Below, one piece after another: positions 8,113 to 16,626 of a stretch of 59,179 nt of DNA; within the stretch, counting starts at the first letter, position 1, and each line of letters opens with the position of its first letter. The stretch is from Desulfuromonadaceae bacterium (lineage in GTDB: Bacteria; Desulfobacterota; Desulfuromonadia; Desulfuromonadales; Desulfuromonadaceae). The stretch is taken from contig JAFGXV010000005.1 of NCBI GenBank assembly GCA_016936455.1, positions 1-59,179 on the forward strand, in the 5' to 3' direction. A model generated the notes under the pieces. That model worked only from the letters and a program-made list of their open reading frames with translations, had not been told where the DNA came from and ran no database searches. The translations under genes and the position numbers were made by a program.

Positions 8113-8723
8113 AGCAGCAGTGGCAGCAGCTGCTGATGGTGGTCTATCCGACGGCCGCCATCCCACTTGTAAGCGATAAATGGTACGCTGGCGCGTTCCG
8201 CCGCCTGACGATCCAGCGTTGAATCGCCGACATAAACCATATCTTTTCCACGGCAATCCAGCCGCGAAGCAACCGCAAACAACACATCCGGATGAGGTTT
8301 TGGACGCTCGACATCGCAGCTCGTAACGACCACCTGAAAAAAATCCCGCCATTTAAAGTGATCAAGGATCTGATGCATAGTGCCGCGCCGGTTGGTTGCA
8401 ATGGCCAAGGGAAAATGCTCGGCCAGACGCTGAAGAACCCCTTCCAGCCCAGGCTCCGGAGTCAATTGCTCAATAAAATCCTGATAGTTCACCGCCTCGG
8501 CAACAGCCAGCGCTTCATCGACCCGTGCCTGCCCAAGCAGACCAGCCAGAACTTGAGGAGTTGAGCCGGTGTGACACAGATAGGCCCGCTCGGTCTGATC
8601 TGCCGTAACAACAGGCTCGGAAAAATAGTCCAGAATCCGGTTGTAATAGGCCAGGTTGGCCTGCCGACTGTCGAGCAACACACCGTCACAGTCAAATACA
8701 ACGGCTCTCGTTCTGTTTATCAT
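8109..8723 (-). CDS. HAD-superfamily phosphatase, phosphoglycolate phosphatase-like
   Basis: 204 residues. All HAD motifs are visible: motif I VFDCDGVLLDS near the N-terminus, motif II IATNRR, motif III lysine in RPKPHPD, and motif IV VGDSTLDRQAA. The helical cap between motifs I and II places it in the beta-phosphoglucomutase/phosphoglycolate phosphatase subgroup. The substrate is not determinable from sequence. Its start overlaps the lgt stop by 4 bases, so it is translationally coupled to lgt. Confidence 0.85.
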   Translation of the reverse strand: MINRTRAVVFDCDGVLLDSRQANLAYYNRILDYFSEPVVTADQTERAYLCHTGSTPQVLAGLLGQARVDEALAVAEAVNYQDFIEQLTPEPGLEGVLQRLAEHFPLAIATNRRGTMHQILDHFKWRDFFQVVVTSCDVERPKPHPDVLFAVASRLDCRGKDMVYVGDSTLDRQAAERASVPFIAYKWDGGRRIDHHQQLLPLLL

Positions 8724-9505
8724 GGCAAGGTCCGTCGTCTATTCAGAATAATCAGCGCAACCAGGCCAACCACGGCCATGGGAAGTGACAGCCACTGGCC
8801 CATGCTCCAGCCAAACGTGAGCAACCCGAGATGCTGATCCGGTTGGCGCACAAATTCAACGCCAAAACGGAAAAAAGCATAACCGGTGACAAATGAAAAA
8901 AAGACGCTCCAGTCGGCCAGACGGCGCCGATAAAGAACCCACAGCACAGAAAACAGCACCGGGCCTTCAAGAACGGCCTGATACAGTTGGCTGGGATGAC
9001 GTGGATCGGGCCCGGCAAAGGGGAAAACCATCCCCCAGGGCACATCGGTAACCCTCCCCCACAACTCGCCATTGATGAAGTTGCCCATCCGGCCAAAACA
9101 GAGTCCGAAGCAGGCCGCCATAACCAGCATATCGGCCATTTTTCCCATGGGCAGCAACCGCCTCCGGCAAAAAAACACCACACTGCCGACCACACCGATC
9201 AAGCCCCCATGAAAGCTCATGCCACCTTCCCAGATACTGAAAATTCTCAGAGGATGCGTCACATAGAATGACGGGTGGTAAAACAGCACGTAGCCGAGTC
9301 GTCCGCCCGCAACAACACCCAGCACACACAGAAAAAGCAGCTCTGAAATATCTTCACTGGACAGGGGAAGATGTTCACGGCGAACGTGACCGCGAATAAA
9401 AATCCAGCCACACAGAAATCCGGCCAGGTACATCAGTCCATACCAGCGCACTGAAAGCGGTCCCAGGTGCAGCGCGACGGGATCAATATGCGGAAAGGTC
9501 AACAT
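8720..9505 (-). CDS. lgt: Prolipoprotein diacylglyceryl transferase
   Basis: 261 residues from ATG 9505, chosen because GGGAGG precedes it and the protein then begins MLTFPHIDPVAL, as usual for the family. Lgt transfers diacylglycerol from phosphatidylglycerol to the lipobox cysteine of prolipoproteins in the inner membrane. About seven membrane helices are visible. The signature GRMGNFINGELWGR and the conserved PRHPSQLY are present. The start lies inside the end of the upstream pseudouridine synthase gene (23-base overlap). Confidence 0.96.
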   Translation of the reverse strand: MLTFPHIDPVALHLGPLSVRWYGLMYLAGFLCGWIFIRGHVRREHLPLSSEDISELLFLCVLGVVAGGRLGYVLFYHPSFYVTHPLRIFSIWEGGMSFHGGLIGVVGSVVFFCRRRLLPMGKMADMLVMAACFGLCFGRMGNFINGELWGRVTDVPWGMVFPFAGPDPRHPSQLYQAVLEGPVLFSVLWVLYRRRLADWSVFFSFVTGYAFFRFGVEFVRQPDQHLGLLTFGWSMGQWLSLPMAVVGLVALIILNRRRTLP

Positions 9506-10427
9506 CGCTCCCTCCCAGCTGAGCAAGAAGACGTGAAAAATCGTCAGGCAATGTTGCGGCCAGACATATATCCTGTTTTTCGACGGGATGAAGGCATTGC
9601 AGCCGCCACGAATGAAGCAAGGTGCGCTGGATTCCCGGCAGTGTCACCGAAGCCGGCGTTTTATAGAGCGTATCGCCAACCAGCGGATGGCCTGCTTCAG
9701 AAAAATGGACGCGGATCTGATGGGTGCGCCCCGTCGGGATCTCGACCCAGACCAGGCAACAGCGGTCATACTGTTGCAGCAGACGATAACGGGTAATCGC
9801 CTCCTTGCCGCCTCGTGCAACAGATTTCATTTTATTGGTCGCCCGCGCTCGTGCCAGCTGAGAGTTGAACTCCCCAGCTGAATCAGGCAGTTGACCGGAA
9901 ACAAGCGCCAGATACGTCTTATGCACCCGGCGCTGGCTGAAGGCTTCTGTCAGCGGCTTGTGCGCTTTCGGATGGATTGAAAACAGCACCACCCCGGATG
10001 TCTCTCGATCGAGCCGCTGAACCATGGCCAACTCGGGCTTATCCTGAGGACGGTAAGGATCTTTCAGCCACTGCTGTGCGGCTTCATACAGTGTTCCTTT
10101 AAAACGGGCCGGAGTCGGCTGCATCTCAACACCGCTGGGTTTGTTGATCGACAGCAGCCAGCGATCGCGGTAAAGGACGTCCTGTTGTCCAAGCCGAAAA
10201 GGCTGGACTGGTGCGCCATCGACATGCACTTCGATCGATTCACCCTCCTTGACGAGGCGACCGCATTGATGAACCCTTCTACCGCTGCAGTGAACACCGC
10301 CCAGATCAATCAGGTCACGCACCTGCCGGCGTGAAAAGTCCTCCTGCGAGGCCGCGATGAACTGGTCCAGGCGCCAGTCATGACAATCACGGCTCACGAT
10401 CAACCGGTACAGCTTCCGCTTCGGCAT
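9483..10427 (-). CDS. RluA-family pseudouridine synthase
   Basis: 314 residues from ATG 10427 (GGAG 9 bases upstream; an ATG at 10442 and a GTG at 10445 in the same frame are alternatives). Residues about 10-75 form an S4-like RNA-binding domain and the rest is the catalytic domain. The catalytic aspartate is in RLDRETSG. These enzymes convert uridine to pseudouridine in rRNA or tRNA. The exact target (RluA-, RluC- or RluD-like) is not decidable here. The gene starts just below the ihfB terminator, so it probably has its own weak promoter or relies on read-through. Confidence 0.9.
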   Translation of the reverse strand: MPKRKLYRLIVSRDCHDWRLDQFIAASQEDFSRRQVRDLIDLGGVHCSGRRVHQCGRLVKEGESIEVHVDGAPVQPFRLGQQDVLYRDRWLLSINKPSGVEMQPTPARFKGTLYEAAQQWLKDPYRPQDKPELAMVQRLDRETSGVVLFSIHPKAHKPLTEAFSQRRVHKTYLALVSGQLPDSAGEFNSQLARARATNKMKSVARGGKEAITRYRLLQQYDRCCLVWVEIPTGRTHQIRVHFSEAGHPLVGDTLYKTPASVTLPGIQRTLLHSWRLQCLHPVEKQDICLAATLPDDFSRLLAQLGGSDVDLSAY

Positions 10428-10472
10428 GGCAACAGGCTCCATCACAGCACAGGAGACGTCCCTCTGTGCGAT

Positions 10473-10500
10473 AAAAAAGGCCCCGACATTCCGGAGCCTT
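10473..10500 (-). terminator. Rho-independent terminator of ihfB
   Basis: Read on the minus strand, a 9-base-pair stem (AAGGCTCCG / CGGGGCCTT, one G-T pair) with a 6-base loop is followed by six T. It lies 26 bases past the ihfB stop and closes the aromatic/rpsA block. Confidence 0.8.
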
Positions 10501-10525
10501 GATCGTCAATGCGTTGCACAGTCGG

Positions 10526-10807
10526 TCACACCAGATCGACGCGCTGACGCAGTTCCTTACCGGTTTTGAAAAACGGGGCCCTTTTACAGGGAATCTGGAT
10601 CAACAAACCGCTTTTAGGATTACGCGCCTGTCGCGCCTCACGCTCGCGAACGGAAAACGAGCCAAAACCGCGAATTTCGACACGATCGCCCTGAACCAGG
10701 GCATCACCGATACTGTCAAAGATTGTATTGATCACCAGTTCTGAGTCCTTCTTGCTTAACTCAGTGGTTGTCTCCATCAGTTTTTCAATCAACTCACTTT
10801 TTGTCAT
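10526..10807 (-). CDS. ihfB: Integration host factor beta-type subunit (HU/IHF family)
   Basis: 93 residues, the usual length of an HU/IHF subunit. The DNA-intercalating proline arm is present as ARNPKSG and the core is VEIRGFGSFSVRER. The position next to rpsA and sppA is the usual place of ihfB. It bends DNA as a dimer with IhfA. The gene lies 20 bases below sppA and ends in a strong terminator. Confidence 0.88.
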   Translation of the reverse strand: MTKSELIEKLMETTTELSKKDSELVINTIFDSIGDALVQGDRVEIRGFGSFSVREREARQARNPKSGLLIQIPCKRAPFFKTGKELRQRVDLV

Positions 10808-10827
10808 TTTTCACTGTCCTCAATAAA

Positions 10828-11715
10828 TTACAGCGACCAGAGAAACTGCATGCCCGGAGAAATCGGGCTCTGCAGCGTTAGCTGCTTAATTGTTGCAGCC
10901 GTGCGGGTCATTAAATAATCGAGAAAATCTGCCCGTTGTTTTTCAGGGTAGACCACCTTGGGATCGCCCTGAATGCCCGCCAGACGAGCCGCTTCCTTGA
11001 CCGCCACCTGCAACCCGCCCAACTCATCCACCAGCCCCAGTTCCTTGGCCTGACGTCCGGTAAAAATCCGTCCATCGGCCAGGGGTTTCACTTTATCTTC
11101 GGGAAGATGACGTGACTGGCAGACAGCCTCGATAAACTGGCTGTGCACATCATCAATCAGTGTCTGCAGCAATATCTGCTCTTCGGGCGTTATCTCACGC
11201 ACCGGAGAACCGATATCCTTATGAATACCGCTTTTGACCACTCGTTTCTTAATGCCGACCTTATCGAGCAGTTGAATCACCTGTGGGAACTCCATAATGA
11301 CGCCGATACTGCCAGTGAGGGTGCCGGGATTCGCATAAATCTTGCGACCGGCCACGGCAACATAATAACCTCCCGAAGCCGCGACAGATCCCATGGAAAC
11401 AATCACCACCTTGTTTTTGGCAATGCGCCGGACTTCGTCATAGATCTCCTGAGAAGGCCCAACAGCACCTCCCGGGGAGTCGACCCTCAGAACCAACGCC
11501 TTGACACTGTGGTCTTCCTCAAACTCAAGCAGATCGTCAATAATCTGTTTTGAGTCCATGATTGCCCCGTCAATCTCAACCACCCCGATACTGGCCGAAA
11601 GCGGAAAGTTTCGGGTGGATCCGGTATGCGACCCCAAGAACAGGGCAAATATCGAAAATAACGCAAAGCAACCCAACAGCAAGCTCAGACCAACAATGAT
11701 CGCTCGACGTTTCAT
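10828..11715 (-). CDS. sppA: Signal peptide peptidase A, short form
   Basis: 295 residues from ATG 11715 (GGGAGC upstream). One N-terminal membrane helix (residues about 6-28) is followed by a single S49 peptidase domain, as in the short Gram-positive and archaeal type rather than the 618-residue E. coli form. The nucleophile serine is in SVAASGGYYVA and the general-base lysine probably in SGIHKDIGSP. It degrades leftover signal peptides in the membrane. An rpsA terminator lies between rpsA and sppA, so sppA-ihfB are expressed by read-through or a separate promoter. Confidence 0.93.
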   Translation of the reverse strand: MKRRAIIVGLSLLLGCFALFSIFALFLGSHTGSTRNFPLSASIGVVEIDGAIMDSKQIIDDLLEFEEDHSVKALVLRVDSPGGAVGPSQEIYDEVRRIAKNKVVIVSMGSVAASGGYYVAVAGRKIYANPGTLTGSIGVIMEFPQVIQLLDKVGIKKRVVKSGIHKDIGSPVREITPEEQILLQTLIDDVHSQFIEAVCQSRHLPEDKVKPLADGRIFTGRQAKELGLVDELGGLQVAVKEAARLAGIQGDPKVVYPEKQRADFLDYLMTRTAATIKQLTLQSPISPGMQFLWSL

Positions 11716-11832
11716 AAAGCTCCCGATGGCTAGCGCGACCAAAACTCAGAGGAGAAACTGGAGTTGCCCGATTCACGCGAGGAAGTTTCCCTCGGCAGAG
11801 CAATCCAAAAGACATTCAGGCTGATACATTCG

Positions 11833-11867
11833 AAAAAAAAGCCCCTGCCACCAAAGCAGCAGGGGCT
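11833..11867 (-). terminator. Rho-independent terminator of rpsA
   Basis: Minus-strand reading: a 9-base-pair stem AGCCCCTGC / GCAGGGGCT followed by eight T, only 19 bases past the rpsA stop. It is one of the clearest terminators in the window. Confidence 0.9.
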
Positions 11868-11886
11868 GGAACGAAAAGTTAATGCT

Positions 11887-13620
11887 TTACTCGTCGCCCG
11901 CGTTGTCGAATGCGCCTTTCAGCAAATCGCCCAGGCTGGACGTTGCTTTCTGTTGTGCACCCATAAAGGCATCCACTTCAGCTTTTTCCTTGCGATCTGA
12001 CAAATGCTTGATAGACAAAGCAATTTTGTGCTCGTTGGTATCGACATGCAGGACGACAGCCTCAAGTTCATCGCCAACCTTGGCAAACTCTTTTGGCGAC
12101 TCGACCTTTTCCTTGCTGATTTCGGAAACGTGAATCAGTCCTTCAACCCCTTCCTCAACTTCCAGGAAGATGCCGAATTCTGTAACAGAGGTTACCTTTC
12201 CACGGATGATGGTGCCCGGAGCATACTGCTCGGGAATCACCTGCCAGGGATCCTGGGTCAACTGCTTGACGCCCAGAGAGAAACGCTCATTCTCGCGGTC
12301 GATATTCAGCACGACCGCCTTGACCAGATCCCCCTTCTTGTAAAGCTCAGAGGGATGCTTGATGCGCTTGGTCCAGGACAGATCGGAGATGTGAACCAGG
12401 CCGTCGATCCCCTCATCGACACCAACAAAGATGCCGAAATCAGTAATGTTCTTGACCTGACCTTCAATGATGGTTCCTGCCGGGAATTTCTCGCCAATGA
12501 CTTCCCACGGGTTCGGTTCAACCTGCTTAAGGCCAAGAGAAATCCGGCGGTTTTCCGTGTCAACAGCCAAAACAACCGTTTCGACCTCATCACCAATGGA
12601 GAGAATCTTGTTCGGGTGCTTGATGCGCTTGGTCCAGCTCATTTCAGAAACATGGATCAGACCCTCAACACCTTCTTCCAGTTCAATAAACGCCCCGTAA
12701 TCCGTGAGGCTGACAACCTTACCCGTAACGCGGGCGTCACTGGGATACTTGTCGCACACGCTCAGCCAGGGATCAGGCGTAATTTGTTTCAGACCCAGCG
12801 ATACGCGCTCTTTATCACGGTCAAACTTGAGGACCTTGACATTGATGCTGTCGCCAACGGCCAGAATATCGGAAGGATGCGAAACGCGTCCCCAGGACAT
12901 ATCGGTAATATGCAACAGGCCGTCAATACCACCGAGATCAATAAATGCGCCGTAATCCGTGAGGTTTTTAACCACACCCTCGACCACCTGACCTTCTTCC
13001 AGGGTCTTGAGCGTTTCAGAACGCTGGCTCTCGCGCTCGGTTTCGAGCAGAACGCGGCGGGAAAGAACGATATTGCCGCGGCGCTTGTTGAGCTTGATAA
13101 TCTTGAACTCAAAAGTTTCACCGATGAGTTTATCGAGATTGCGCACCGGGCGCAGATCCACCTGGGAACCGGGCAGAAACGCATTGACACCGATATCGAC
13201 GGACAGGCCGCCCTTAATGCGCGAAACGATACGGCCTTCAACAACCGCACCCTCTTCAAGCGCATTCCATACTTTCTGGCGATCCGCCTTCTCTTTGGAC
13301 AGGCCGATCAGACCACTCTCATTCTCAGCGCGCTCAAACAGAACATCGATCTTGTCGCCGACTTTAACATCGGCCGGCGTCCCATCGGTTGCGAATTCCG
13401 ACAGCGGAATCACCCCTTCGGACTTGTAACCGACATCAACAACAACCGAATCCGGATTGACCTGAACAACTGTACCTTCGACGACATCACCCACCGCCAG
13501 ATTGCCCTGCAGGCTGTTTTCGAACAGATCCTTGAAACTTTCTTCCCCGAACTCGTCGTCGAATTCTTCATCCATACCGTCGAATTCTTCTGCGTTTACT
13601 GCTTCTTTGTTTTCAGACAT
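11887..13620 (-). CDS. rpsA: 30S ribosomal protein S1
   Basis: 577 residues. An acidic N-terminus is followed by six S1 RNA-binding repeats: two divergent ones that dock on the ribosome, then four close copies with cores such as LTDYGAFIDL, LTDYGAFIEL, ITDFGIFVGV and VTEFGIFLEV. S1 unwinds and positions mRNA on the 30S subunit. The full six-repeat form matches the proteobacterial protein. GGGGGTAAG precedes the ATG. The codon choice leaves a 539-codon open frame on the opposite strand, which is a shadow. Confidence 0.98.
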   Translation of the reverse strand: MSENKEAVNAEEFDGMDEEFDDEFGEESFKDLFENSLQGNLAVGDVVEGTVVQVNPDSVVVDVGYKSEGVIPLSEFATDGTPADVKVGDKIDVLFERAENESGLIGLSKEKADRQKVWNALEEGAVVEGRIVSRIKGGLSVDIGVNAFLPGSQVDLRPVRNLDKLIGETFEFKIIKLNKRRGNIVLSRRVLLETERESQRSETLKTLEEGQVVEGVVKNLTDYGAFIDLGGIDGLLHITDMSWGRVSHPSDILAVGDSINVKVLKFDRDKERVSLGLKQITPDPWLSVCDKYPSDARVTGKVVSLTDYGAFIELEEGVEGLIHVSEMSWTKRIKHPNKILSIGDEVETVVLAVDTENRRISLGLKQVEPNPWEVIGEKFPAGTIIEGQVKNITDFGIFVGVDEGIDGLVHISDLSWTKRIKHPSELYKKGDLVKAVVLNIDRENERFSLGVKQLTQDPWQVIPEQYAPGTIIRGKVTSVTEFGIFLEVEEGVEGLIHVSEISKEKVESPKEFAKVGDELEAVVLHVDTNEHKIALSIKHLSDRKEKAEVDAFMGAQQKATSSLGDLLKGAFDNAGDE

Positions 13621-13649
13621 TAACCAACTTACCCCCTAGTAGATTCACG

Positions 13650-13680
13650 CCGTTAAAAAGGCGCTTTACGGCTGAGCCGC
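13650..13680 (-). promoter_or_regulatory. Overlapping alternative hairpins in the rpsA leader
   Basis: On the minus strand GCCG (13670-13673) can pair either with CGGC just before it (loop TCA) or, extended to GCCGT, with ACGGC at 13650-13654. The two stems exclude each other and end 30 bases before the rpsA start. Since S1 is known to repress its own translation in E. coli, a leader switch is conceivable. This is inference from pairing only. Confidence 0.3.
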
Positions 13681-13700
13681 GAGACCGAAACCCTAACACA

Positions 13701-13730
13701 GCAAAATAAAAAAAAAAATATTTATTTTGC
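13701..13730. repeat. AT-rich inverted repeat across the ispH stop codon
   Basis: GCAAAATAAA (13701-13710) and TTTATTTTGC (13721-13730) are perfect complements around an A-rich 10-base loop. The ispH stop codon lies inside one arm, and the transcript would contain a long U-run. It could act as a weak terminator or processing site that separates ispH from the highly expressed rpsA. Confidence 0.45.
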
Positions 13731-14561
13731 CAATTCCTTCAGTTTTTCGACGACTTCGCTGATGATCCACTCCGGCGTAGACGCCCCCGCCGTCAGACCA
13801 ACAGTTTTGACACCATCAAGCCAACCATTATCAATTTCTGACGCAGTTTCAATATGATAGGTCTTTGGCTGTATATCGGAACAGATCCGGGCCAGACGAT
13901 TGGTATTGGCACTGTTGTGGCCACCAATCACCAGCATGACATCCACAACGGCCGCCACCTCCCGCGCTTCATTCTGGCGCACAGCTGTCGCATCGCAGAT
14001 GGTATTAAAAATGCGCAATTCCTTGCAGCGGCCAATCAACTCTTGCGCAATGGCATGAAAGTTTTCATAGGCTTGCGTGGTCTGGGCGACCAGGCCGACC
14101 TTCTTCCCGACACGCAGTGCCCTCACATCCGCCACATCGGCTACAACAAACACTGAAGGGGCCTGCACATAGGAGACGATGCCCTGAACCTCGGGATGCT
14201 CGGCTTCACCGACAATCACAACACTGTAGCCCTCACGTCCAAGCAACTCGGCGTATTCCTGCGCTTTTTTAACAAAAGGGCAGGTCGCGTCGACGATCGG
14301 CAACTGTTTTCTGCGAAGACATTCTTCTTCATCGCGGGTGACCCCGTGGGAACGAATGATCACCGTTTCGTCCGTCATGGACTCGACACTGTTGACGACG
14401 CGTATGCCCTCCCCTTCCAGACGCGCCACCAACTGCGGCGAGTGGATCAGAGGACCGAGAGAACAGATATGGCCCGCGGACTCGGCCGCCTGAAAAGCCA
14501 TGTTCACCGCCCGCTTGACCCCGAAACAGAACCCCGCACTCCTTGCCAGGATAATTTTCAT
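13722..14561 (-). CDS. ispH: 4-hydroxy-3-methylbut-2-enyl diphosphate reductase
   Basis: 279 residues. IspH (LytB) makes IPP and DMAPP in the last step of the MEP isoprenoid pathway, using a [4Fe-4S] cluster. The three cluster cysteines are seen in SAGFCFGVKRA, DATCPFVKKA and NTICDATAVRQ. The substrate-binding glutamate and TQT region (LVAQTTQ) are present. It overlaps the cmk stop by 4 bases (ATGA) and lies about 100 bases above rpsA. In some bacteria IspH and S1 are fused; here they are separate. Confidence 0.97.
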   Translation of the reverse strand: MKIILARSAGFCFGVKRAVNMAFQAAESAGHICSLGPLIHSPQLVARLEGEGIRVVNSVESMTDETVIIRSHGVTRDEEECLRRKQLPIVDATCPFVKKAQEYAELLGREGYSVVIVGEAEHPEVQGIVSYVQAPSVFVVADVADVRALRVGKKVGLVAQTTQAYENFHAIAQELIGRCKELRIFNTICDATAVRQNEAREVAAVVDVMLVIGGHNSANTNRLARICSDIQPKTYHIETASEIDNGWLDGVKTVGLTAGASTPEWIISEVVEKLKELAK

Positions 14562-15247
14562 TGAAGCTCTCCGTCCAGACTTTCTCGCGCCCGCACTTCC
14601 GTCAGCATGAGGTCGAGCACCTGCTGAATCGTCATGGTAGTCGAATCAATAACCACCGCATCCGCCGGCTGCCTCAGGGGGGCAAGTAGCCGCTGCTGGT
14701 CGGCGCGGTCGCGTTCGACAACCTCAGCAATAGTCTGTTCCAGCGAAACATCCAGGCCTTTGGCGCGCAATTCTTCATAGCGTCGCTGGCCCCGTGCCTG
14801 ATCACTGGCGCTGAGAAAAAATTTGACCTCCGCCGCAGGGAACACCACCGTCCCGATATCACGCCCTTCGAGCACCACGCCTCCGTGCAAACCCATCGCG
14901 CGCTGCAGCTCTACCATGGCCGTTCGGACAGCGGGTGATGCAGAAACGCGTGACGTCAACAGACTCATCTCAGGCGTACGGATTACAGCCGACACGTCTT
15001 CTCCGTTCAGAAAAACACGCTCCTGCAGGTCGTGGCGTTCAAAATGAATCGTCAGTTCCGTGCACAAACGTCCGAGGCTCTCGTGGTCATCAGCAGCAAT
15101 GCCGCCGCGTCTGGCGGCCAGTGCCACAGTCCGGTACATGGCCCCCGTGTCAATATGAATATAATTGAGTTCCCGAGCCAACAGTCGGCTTAACGTGCTC
15201 TTGCCCGACCCGCTTGGTCCGTCAATGGCAACAATCAGCTTTTTCAT
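14558..15247 (-). CDS. cmk: Cytidylate kinase
   Basis: 229 residues. The P-loop is AIDGPSGSGKSTLSRLLA and the CMP-binding region includes IDTGAMYRTVAL and GRDIGTVVFP. It phosphorylates CMP and dCMP. It lies between aroA (40-base gap) and ispH (4-base overlap), a common arrangement in Deltaproteobacteria and other groups. Confidence 0.97.
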   Translation of the reverse strand: MKKLIVAIDGPSGSGKSTLSRLLARELNYIHIDTGAMYRTVALAARRGGIAADDHESLGRLCTELTIHFERHDLQERVFLNGEDVSAVIRTPEMSLLTSRVSASPAVRTAMVELQRAMGLHGGVVLEGRDIGTVVFPAAEVKFFLSASDQARGQRRYEELRAKGLDVSLEQTIAEVVERDRADQQRLLAPLRQPADAVVIDSTTMTIQQVLDLMLTEVRARESLDGELQ

Positions 15248-15287
15248 TGTTTAATCGAAAACTTTCTTCTTTTTTGGTTCAGGACGA

Positions 15288-16577
15288 TCAACCGCGAACC
15301 TGTTGCAGCAGGCTCCAGAAATTCGGGAAGGAGGTGGCCGTGCAGGCGGTATCCTCTATGGTCACGGCAGAACAGGAACGCAACGCCGCAACGGCTGAAC
15401 TCATGGCAATGCGGTGATCACCACAGGAAGAGACCGTCCCCCCCCGCAACTGCTCGGCCCCGTCAATGACCATCCCGTCATCCAGAGTTTCGACCGCAAC
15501 ACCGAGGGTCTTGAGCACAGCCGCCATCGCCGCGATACGATCCGTTTCCTTGACACGCAGCTCCTTGGCATCGCGAATGGTCGTGCGACCTTCGGCACAA
15601 GCCGCGGCAATACTGATCACGGGGAATTCATCGATGGCCCGTGGTACCAGCGCGCCGCCGATTTCGATCCCCTTGAGGGGACTGCTTTTCACCAGCAGAT
15701 CGGCAACAGGCTCACCACCGGCTTCGCGGCAATTCACCTGTTCAATCTGTCCATTCATGGCTTGCAGAATATCCAACACGCCACTGCGTGTCGGGTTCAT
15801 GCCGACATTGCGAATCAACAATTCTGAGCCGGGTACAATCAGGGCGGCAATGATGAAAAAGGCCGCCGAGGAGATATCACCGGGCACCTCGATGTCGCGC
15901 GCTGTCAGCCGCTGCCCGCCACATATCGAGGCTCCGCCGTCAAAGGAGTCCACCTCCACGCCCAGATAACGCAGCATCCGCTCGGTATGATCCCGCGACA
16001 GATGGGGCTCATAGACCGTTGTCGTCCCATCGGCATAGAGTCCGGCCAGCAACAGTGCGGATTTGACCTGAGCACTGGCCACCGGCGAATGGTATTCGAC
16101 CCCCTGTAGCGGCTTACCGACAATCGCCAGGGGAGCACACTGGCCCTGCTGGCGACCCCAGATCTGGGCCCCCATCTGTGACAGGGGTGTCATCACGCGG
16201 CCCATGGGACGACGGCGCAAATACTGATCGCCCGTCAGCACAGAAAAAAACGTCTGTCCGGCCAGCAAACCGCTCATCAACCGGATCGTGGTACCGGAGT
16301 TGCCACAGTCCAGCACGTCGAGGGGTTCCTGCAGACCGTGCACCCCCTTGCCATGAATCAGTAGATCACCTTCAGGAAGTTCATCGATCTGAATGCCCAT
16401 GGCCCGAAAAGCGGCGACCGTCGACAGATTGTCTTCACCACGCAGGAAGCCTTGCACACGGGTTGTCCCTTGCGCCAACGAACCGAACATCACGCTGCGA
16501 TGCGAAATAGACTTGTCGCCGGGAACAACGATTTCCCCCTTCAGTCCGCAGCTGGCCTCGATGATCTGTGTCTGCAC
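15288..16577 (-). CDS. aroA: 3-phosphoshikimate 1-carboxyvinyltransferase (EPSP synthase)
   Basis: 429 residues, normal length. It joins shikimate-3-phosphate and PEP in the shikimate pathway. Seen: the N-terminal GDKSISHRSVMFGSLA, the LDCGNSGTTIRLMSGLLAG loop, RRPMGRVMTPL, and the C-terminal ELRVKETDRIAA and GDHRIAMS. The loop N-A-G-T/N-S-G-T form and Gly at the glyphosate-contact position suggest it belongs to the broad AroA family; class I or II was not resolved. It is 49 bases below tyrA. Confidence 0.97.
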   Translation of the reverse strand: MQTQIIEASCGLKGEIVVPGDKSISHRSVMFGSLAQGTTRVQGFLRGEDNLSTVAAFRAMGIQIDELPEGDLLIHGKGVHGLQEPLDVLDCGNSGTTIRLMSGLLAGQTFFSVLTGDQYLRRRPMGRVMTPLSQMGAQIWGRQQGQCAPLAIVGKPLQGVEYHSPVASAQVKSALLLAGLYADGTTTVYEPHLSRDHTERMLRYLGVEVDSFDGGASICGGQRLTARDIEVPGDISSAAFFIIAALIVPGSELLIRNVGMNPTRSGVLDILQAMNGQIEQVNCREAGGEPVADLLVKSSPLKGIEIGGALVPRAIDEFPVISIAAACAEGRTTIRDAKELRVKETDRIAAMAAVLKTLGVAVETLDDGMVIDGAEQLRGGTVSSCGDHRIAMSSAVAALRSCSAVTIEDTACTATSFPNFWSLLQQVRG

Positions 16578-16626
16578 AACAATCTCCTTTTATTTTCGGT
16601 GTTCGATTTCCAACAGCATCCCGGAC

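Noticed and set aside
12004-13623. A 539-codon plus-strand open frame opposite rpsA
   Set aside because: It covers almost exactly the rpsA gene in antisense; biased codon use of rpsA explains the lack of stops, and the translation has no recognisable domain.
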